Below, piece after piece: positions 58,123-64,000 of a stretch of 64,000 bases of DNA. Each line of letters starts with the position of its first letter. Position 1 is the stretch's first letter. A program made the position numbers and the translations under genes. Source of the stretch: Congeria kusceri. Its lineage: Eukaryota > Mollusca > Bivalvia > Myida > Dreissenidae. The notes below the pieces were generated by a model, which saw only the letters and a program-made list of their open reading frames with translations, had not been told where the DNA came from and ran no database searches. The stretch lies in the NCBI GenBank assembly GCA_027627225.1, contig CM051026.1, positions 10,263,925 through 10,327,924 on the forward strand, written 5' to 3'.

Positions 58123-58807
58123 AAACAAGAGATGTTTGTAAAACATCTATGCCCCCTGACTTGCAGCCAAGTTGTGAATATGTGCAATTGTTTTCAATAT
58201 GCAATCCCAAGCGAGGTCTCAATATACGGTATCTATGTATGGAGTTTCATTAAAATATCTCGATGCGTTCTCAAGTTATTGAGCAGAAATTGTTTTTCTA
58301 TTTTCAGTAATGGTGACCTTGACCCCACCCGCCCCATATGAAATCCCAAGAGAGGTCTCCATATAAGGTATCTATGTGTCAAGTTTCATTAAAATATCTC
58401 GATGGGTTCTCAAGTTACTGAGCGGAAACCGTTTTTCCATTTTTAGCAATGGTGACCTTGACCCCACCCAACCCATATGCAATCCCAAGCAAGGGATATA
58501 AGGTATCTATGTATTAAGTTGCATTAAAATATAATGCTTGTCAAGTTATTGTGGGAAAAGCAGGAACGGTGAGCATTAAAATATCTTAATGCTTGTCAAG
58601 TTAGTGCGGGAAAAGCGTTTTTCTATTTTTAGTAACGGTGACCTTGACCTTGAACCAACCCACCGATATCAATGTATGAAGTTTTTCATTAAAATATCTT
58701 GATGCGTTCTTAAGTTATTAAGCAGAACCATTTTCTATTTTTAGTAACTGTCACATTGACCTTGACTGCACCCACCCCATATGCAATCTCAAGCAAGGCT
58801 TCGATAT

Positions 58808-58855
<48 letters not shown>

Positions 58856-59421
58856 GTTTCATTAAAATATCTCGATGCATTCTCAAGTTATGGAGCAGAA
58901 ACCTTTCTTTTATTTTTAGTTATGGTAACCTTGACCCAACCCACCCCATATGCAATCCCAAGCTAGGTCTCAATATAAGGTATCTTTGTATGAAGTTTCA
59001 TTAAAATATCTCTATGCTTTCTCAAGTTATTGAGCGGAAACCGTTTTTCTATTTTTAGTAATGGTGACCTTGAGCATGACCCCATCCACACCATATGCCA
59101 TATTAAGCGAGGTCTCGATATAAGGCATCTATGTTTAAAGTTTCATTAAAATATCTAGATGCGTTCTCAAGTTATTGAGCGGAAAAAACGTTTTTCTATT
59201 TTTAGCAACGGTGACCTTGACCTTTGACCTCAACATGTATTGGCGTCTTCCTTTCCTCCCAAGTAACCAGCATACAAAATGTCATGATCGTAGGTCAGAG
59301 CGTTCTCTAGATATAGTGCGGAAACAAAATGGTCTACCGACCGACCGACCATCCGACCGACCATCCGACAGATGGACAAGTGCAAAGAAAGATACCCCCA
59401 CTTCTTCGCAGAGGGGCATAA
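58123..59421 (+). mobile_element. AAACAAGAG-class element, TATGCCCC subtype
   Basis: Starts AAACAAGAGATGTTTGTAAA then ACATCTATGCCCCCTGAC (perfect GATGTTT/AAACATC stem). It ends TTCTTCGCAGAGGGGCATAA, so ATGCCCC and GGGGCAT form a subterminal inverted repeat. Seven or eight ~115-bp modules ('ttcattaaaatatctcgatg', 'agttattgagcggaaacc', 'ggtgaccttgacccc') fill the interior, followed by a (GACC)n-like stretch. Confidence 0.8.
58816..58852. repeat. TA dinucleotide repeat
   Basis: Perfect (TA) run of about 18 units inside an element module. Confidence 0.95.
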
Positions 59422-59599
59422 TAATAAACCCCAGTCCTGTGCCAAAGAGAGAATTTTATTGTGTACTGCTTTTCCTCCACAACTGATACCACTAGAATTG
59501 TCACGAGTGATGGATATACCCCCACAATTTGGCCTTGTCACAAAACTATGGCATTCATTCGAAAGAAATGGACAGATAGAGAATGCTATATTTGTGAAT

Positions 59600-60270
59600 G
59601 GTCAACAGTGTATTTTGGAAAAATTTAATTTCAATACAAGCCATAAATCTGTCAACATTTAGTGGTTTATAACCCAAGTTGAACTTGATCTGTATTTTAT
59701 GATAATACACATATGTACCAAAAATAATTTTAATACGTGAAGCCTTTCATGTGTTATTGTCCATGTTTTTTGGGGAATTAAAGTCCAAAAGGGGCCTTAA
59801 CTGTGTCAAAATTCAGTGGTTTGTAACCAAAGTCGAACTTGACCCTGTATTTTATGATGCTACACGTGTACCAATAATTATTTTAAAATGTCAGCAATTG
59901 TTGAGTTATCGTCAGGAAACTATGTTTTTAGGGAATTAAAGTCAAATAAAGAGCCAAAAATTTGTCAAAATTTAGTGGTTTGTAACCAAAATCGAACTTG
60001 ACCCGTATTCTATGATGTCACACCTGTGTACCAAAAATTATTCCAATACGTGAAGCCTTTCTAGAGTTATCATCCGGAAACGATGTTTTTAGGGAATTTT
60101 AAGTCGAAACAGGGCCATAACTCTGTCAAAATTTAGTGGTTTGTAACCAACATCGAACTTAACCCGTATGGTATGATGTTACACGTGTGTACCTAAAATT
60201 ATTTGAATATGTTAAGCCTTTCTCGAGTTATCATCCGGAAACAAAAAACCATTAGACTTACGAGCTCACT
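59600..60270 (+). repeat. ~150-bp module array of a dispersed element
   Basis: Four units share 'tttagtggtttgtaaccaa', CGAACTTGACCCGTATT, 'acacgtgtgtaccaaaa' and 'aagcctttctcgagttatc'. No coding capacity. Confidence 0.75.
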
Positions 60271-60559
60271 CCTATATACGCCCCCCCTAAACTTCGTTTG
60301 TGGCGGTCTAATAATGGTTTAAACCAAAATATCTGCATACTCCATAGACTGTCTACAGTATGGCTGAAATGCTTTAAATGCAGTATGATATTTGTTCCAT
60401 CTCAATAGCCCAAAAGGACTACCAAATTATGGATACATATAAATAGCACATCTATTTCGGGTCACGCCATGGTACCATGATTCCGTCATGTACAGTTCAT
60501 AGTTTCCAAAGATCCTTACGTACTATAAACTAGACTCGTAGACCGTAGGACACGGATGC

Positions 60560-60926
60560 CCCCCACATTCGGCTGGTTGTCACAAAACTCCAATAATGTC
60601 AAAAAAAAAAATGCAGCAAAATACCCGGGTGCACAAGTTTACGTGCTGATGAACATGTTTATTAAGTTTCATCACTAGCAGTTATACTTTTCAAATAACA
60701 CGCGACAAAAGTCCATAAATGTATTTTTTTTTGCTATAAAAGGGCAATAACTCCACTGACGTCAGAAAAAATTCACCAAAATACTCAGGTGCACAAGTTC
60801 ATATGCTGATAAATAAGTATATAAAGTTTTATTGCTCTAGCAGTAACACTTTTTGAGTTACGCGCGACACAAAAATCCGACGGACGAGGGCAAATCTATA
60901 CACCACCACTCTGAAAATTGGGGCAT
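60560..60926 (+). repeat. Two-module dispersed element ending GGGGCATAA
   Basis: Two ~180-bp units share 'caccaaaatactcaggtgca', 'caagttcatatgctgat' and 'gagttacgcgcgaca', ending AAAATTGGGGCATAA, the same terminus as the 58123 element. Confidence 0.65.
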
Positions 60927-61109
60927 AAAATAAAATACCATCTTATTGGTTTTACAAGTTATTATTATCGTTTATCTTTAGTGGATCTTATAAATAAAGA
61001 TACTGCACTCCAGATAGGCATAAAAATTTGCTGTTTTTGTAGTTATATTTCCACTTGTGAAAACTATGGACTGTTTGCTGGCATTCATTGTCTTATTAAA
61101 GATGATTGC

Positions 61110-61580
61110 TAGCAAAATCGTCATATCAACAGACACTTGATTATATTATCAAAAGCATAGTTTGTGTTAAATGCCATACTTTGACGCTAAATGGATCATA
61201 AATTTGCAATTAAAAACAATATATATATGAGGCGTGTCGTGGGAAAACCGGGCTTAATGAATGTGCGTAAAGTGTCTTCCAGGATTAGCCTGTGCAGTCT
61301 GCACACGCTAATCCGGGACAACACTTTCCGCTTTTATGGTATTTTCTGTTTCAAGGAAGTGTCTTCTAAACATAAATCCACTGCAGGCGGAAAGTGTCGT
61401 CCCGTAGAGCCTGTGCAGACTGCACAGGCTAATCAGGGACGACACTTTACACACATGCATTAAGCCCAGTTTTCCGACGGCATGCCACATAAATATATAT
61501 TGCCTACCTACCAGCCCGTTACCAGCGACCTTGGGTAGGCAATGGCAAACAAACAATTTTTTAAGGTTGGCCTGACAATT
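61110..61580. repeat. Older repeat split by a 264-bp MITE
   Basis: 61110-61226 plus 61491-61580 match 13965-14140 (TTGATTATATTATCAAAAGC; TTGGGTAGGCAATGGCAAAC then AAACAATTTTTTAAGGTTGGCC). The 13.9-kb copy lacks the insert and serves as the empty-site reference. Confidence 0.75.
61227..61490. mobile_element. 264-bp GC-rich inverted-repeat MITE, copy 2
   Basis: Ends ATGAGGCGTGTCGTGGGAAA and (inverted) ATGTGGCATGCCGTCGGAAA. Internal 'gattagcctgtgcagtctgc' arms. Same length as the intronic copy at 48578. Confidence 0.85.
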
Positions 61581-63080
61581 ATTAAGATGCGTGTTTATAT
61601 GTTCATTATTTTGTTTTATAAATGTCTGAATGGATGGCTTATACTTACTGTTCGGAAAAAAGTTCTTCTTGCAAGATTAAAGCCACAGTCCTCAGAATAC
61701 AATTCAATACGCCCTTAATTGGCATAAGCTCTAATGAACGTAAATGCCGTTTATTCGACTGAAAACTGTTTATTATTTACAAAATGCAATTTATAATGTC
61801 TATGTTCGAAAACGTTTGGTCCGAATGGAATACACACTCATGTACATGCTGATTTACTCCAGAAGCATCACCAGCTATCGCATACAGAAACAAAACGATA
61901 AAAATTTACAAAAACATTATTATTTTACCGATTTCAATGCAGTTTATTTTTATTTTGATCGGTAAGATGTCCATTAGAAATGATTTCTGTAAAGCGTTAT
62001 TTTTACTACATATATATGTACTGCCACTTTAAATACCACATTTCTGATTGATCTTTAAATTAAGATTCCTCCAAAAATCTTTCAATTGCCAGACATTTTG
62101 GAATTGCCTACTGAAATAGTTCTAATAAAACAACCATTACAACGATTTCAATCAAGGCTATGATCAGTTTTGACATGAATATTTTAGGTCGTGAAGTACA
62201 ACCTAATTAAAGGCATTTCAATAGGTTGTATTTTATAAGAGCAGAATCATGCGAATTCCCTCGTGAACGAGGCTTACTGCTAAACAATCCTTAATATCTG
62301 AAATGTGAATCACACACAAAAGTTTTTCAAAATGGTATATAATGTTGATCAGAAGTTTACAATGCCACTGTGCATGGGCATAATCCTTGGTATATTTTCT
62401 TGAAAACGTGTACCGGTATCCTATTGAAAATATTTAAACTAAAGGTGCACTAAATGGAAAATTTGTATACCAAAGTTTGCTTTTTTTGAAGATGAATGAT
62501 AACCCTATTCAATTATTCTTAGATATCCAATGAAAATTTAACTTAATGAGTACATAGTGAAAGAGTTTGTATAACCAAGCTTGTGGTTATTTGATCAGGG
62601 CTATGTGACACAAAGGAATTCACTGGGAGGGGAATCTCATTATCGAGCTTTTCAAAATTGTGTAGTGTCTATTGGTTAGTTTTCAAACATCATAATTGGA
62701 CCATAGAATTTGTAACGCATATTATTTCAGCTAAACTTGTCTGCATTTTTTATCAAAGTAGCACTGGTAACTACCTGCCAAAGATATATTAACCAGAAAC
62801 GATAATAGATCTGTGATTGTGCTTTTGTGTGTTAACAATTGCTTTCACATTCCAATTTGAAGTCAGTCGTAAGGGATATGATATGCTTTTATACTCGGAG
62901 TAGTGTTTTATCTTATTTTACCTTCTACTGCTTCTGGTATCTATTACTGAACCATCAGATACAACAAAGTATGCCCCAATGCAATAGTAAAGTAAAATGG
63001 ACGAAGAACCAACACAATTTAGACAGAAAGAGGCATGAGCAAATCCAGTATGATACACTTTCACATGAACTATAAACATT
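61581..63080. other. Unannotated AT-rich DNA
   Basis: About 1.5 kb with no recognised repeat, gene or splice-bounded frame. Confidence 0.35.
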
Positions 63081-63794
63081 AAAGAAGAGGGCCATAAAGC
63101 TCTAGGTCGCTCACCTGAGAGGCTAAGGAACTAAATTGTTCTGAGTAAGTTTCATGAAGATTCGGCTAAGCATGTGGCCTCTGGAGTGTTCACAAGCTTT
63201 TTCTTCAATTTGGTCTGGTTGCCTCCTTTTTGACCCCATTTGACCCGGTTTCGAACTTGTCTTAGATCTCATTGGGACAAATGTTCTGAGCAAGTTTGAA
63301 GATTATTGGGTTATAAAGTCTATAAAGTTTCATCAATCTCATGCAATGTCTCGCTAAACGGTATCTATAAACTGAGTTTCAGTAATGTATTTCAATTTGT
63401 TCTTGAGTTATCAAGCAGAATCTGTTTTTGTTTTTTGCTATTTTTAATAACAGTCACCTACCTTGACCCCAACCAACCCACCCAAAATGCAATCCCAAGT
63501 AAAGTATTGCTTTAGGGTATCTATGTATGAAGATTTATTCTCGAGTTAGAAAGTGCAAATCAAAAGTTGGTGACCTACATATGAAGCGGACCGTAATGAT
63601 TTGAACAACTTTGAAAGAGGGTCACCTAATGATCATTCCTGTGAAGTTTGGTGAAAATCTGCCAAGTGGTTTAGGAGGAGATGTTGTTTGACTGAAAAGT
63701 TGACGACGGACACACGCACGCATGGACAACGAACAATGGGCAATTACAAAAGCTCACCATGAGAACTTGGTGCTCAGGACTGGTGAGCTAAAAA
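63081..63794 (+). mobile_element. GCTCACC/GGTGAGC-class element, chimeric
   Basis: Starts AAAGAAGAGGGCCATAAAGC then TCTAGGTCGCTCACCTGAG and ends CAGGACTGGTGAGCTAAAAA, giving GCTCACC/GGTGAGC subterminal repeats. The middle (about 63330-63540) is a module of the 58123-type element (CAAGCAGAATCTGTTTTTG, 'ctaccttgaccccaacc', 'aaatgcaatcccaag'). Confidence 0.75.
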
Positions 63795-64000
63795 CAATAC
63801 TTAACATGGGACCTCAGTGGTTTACGCTTAATGGCATTAACACATTAATATGATATTGCGATTTGCTAATGAAGATACAGCGATGATGTATACTAAAACT
63901 CTGTATGATTATTAACATGGTGTTGACAGGGTCACAAAGCTTAATGTAGTAAATATGAATCTATGCCAATATTATAATATTCGATTGAATAAAAAAGCGA
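63795..64000. other. Unannotated right edge
   Basis: Nothing recognisable. Confidence 0.4.

Overview
This window is AT-rich eukaryotic genomic DNA, most consistent with a bivalve mollusc and probably a Dreissena-type mussel. The evidence is a three-exon B-box/coiled-coil/NHL (TRIM-like) gene of a kind strongly expanded in bivalves, tRNA-derived SINEs with a shared tail, and GC-rich 264-bp inverted-repeat elements that I associate from memory with Dreissena. There is no bacterial gene organisation: the coding signal is spliced and sparse, and nearly every long open frame is a by-product of tandem repeats.

Positions 1-31 kb are dominated by repeats. A 26-bp satellite built from two 13-mers recurs in five arrays (1, 3.6, 14.5, 18.2 and 29 kb). 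A hairpin-rich non-autonomous element (called hairpin family A here) recurs about 14 times across the window. Segments at 0.84-5.2 kb and 10.8-16.1 kb are collinear direct duplicates. The first copy carries a miniature LTR retrotransposon whose LTRs contain a tRNA-like sequence, plus a 78-bp tandem array. The second copy carries a mariner-like TIR element and a hAT-like element with an 8-bp target duplication, for which the first copy supplies the empty site. A LINE reverse-transcriptase fragment interrupts the 29-kb satellite array, and a Tc1/mariner transposase relic lies at 26.4-26.8 kb.

Positions 31-46 kb contain microsatellites, SINEs and tRNA-like sequences, a tandem array made from the SINE tail (35.4-36.0 kb), a decayed coding remnant on the minus strand (36.4-37.6 kb) and two weak plus-strand exon candidates (41.4 and 42.4 kb).

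Positions 46-52 kb hold the one confident gene, on the minus strand. Exons are 51768-51434, 48433-47421 and 46457-46108. They splice in phase to 565 residues: two B-boxes, a coiled coil and an NHL-like propeller, with no RING. Intron 1 is full of transposable elements.

Positions 52-64 kb contain an orphan splice-bounded exon (54.6 kb) and a dense set of dispersed elements that share one architecture: a constant AAACAAGAG box, a short hairpin of variable sequence, subterminal inverted repeats and internal modules of 100-170 bp. No RNA polymerase, CRISPR, rRNA or convincing functional tRNA gene is present.
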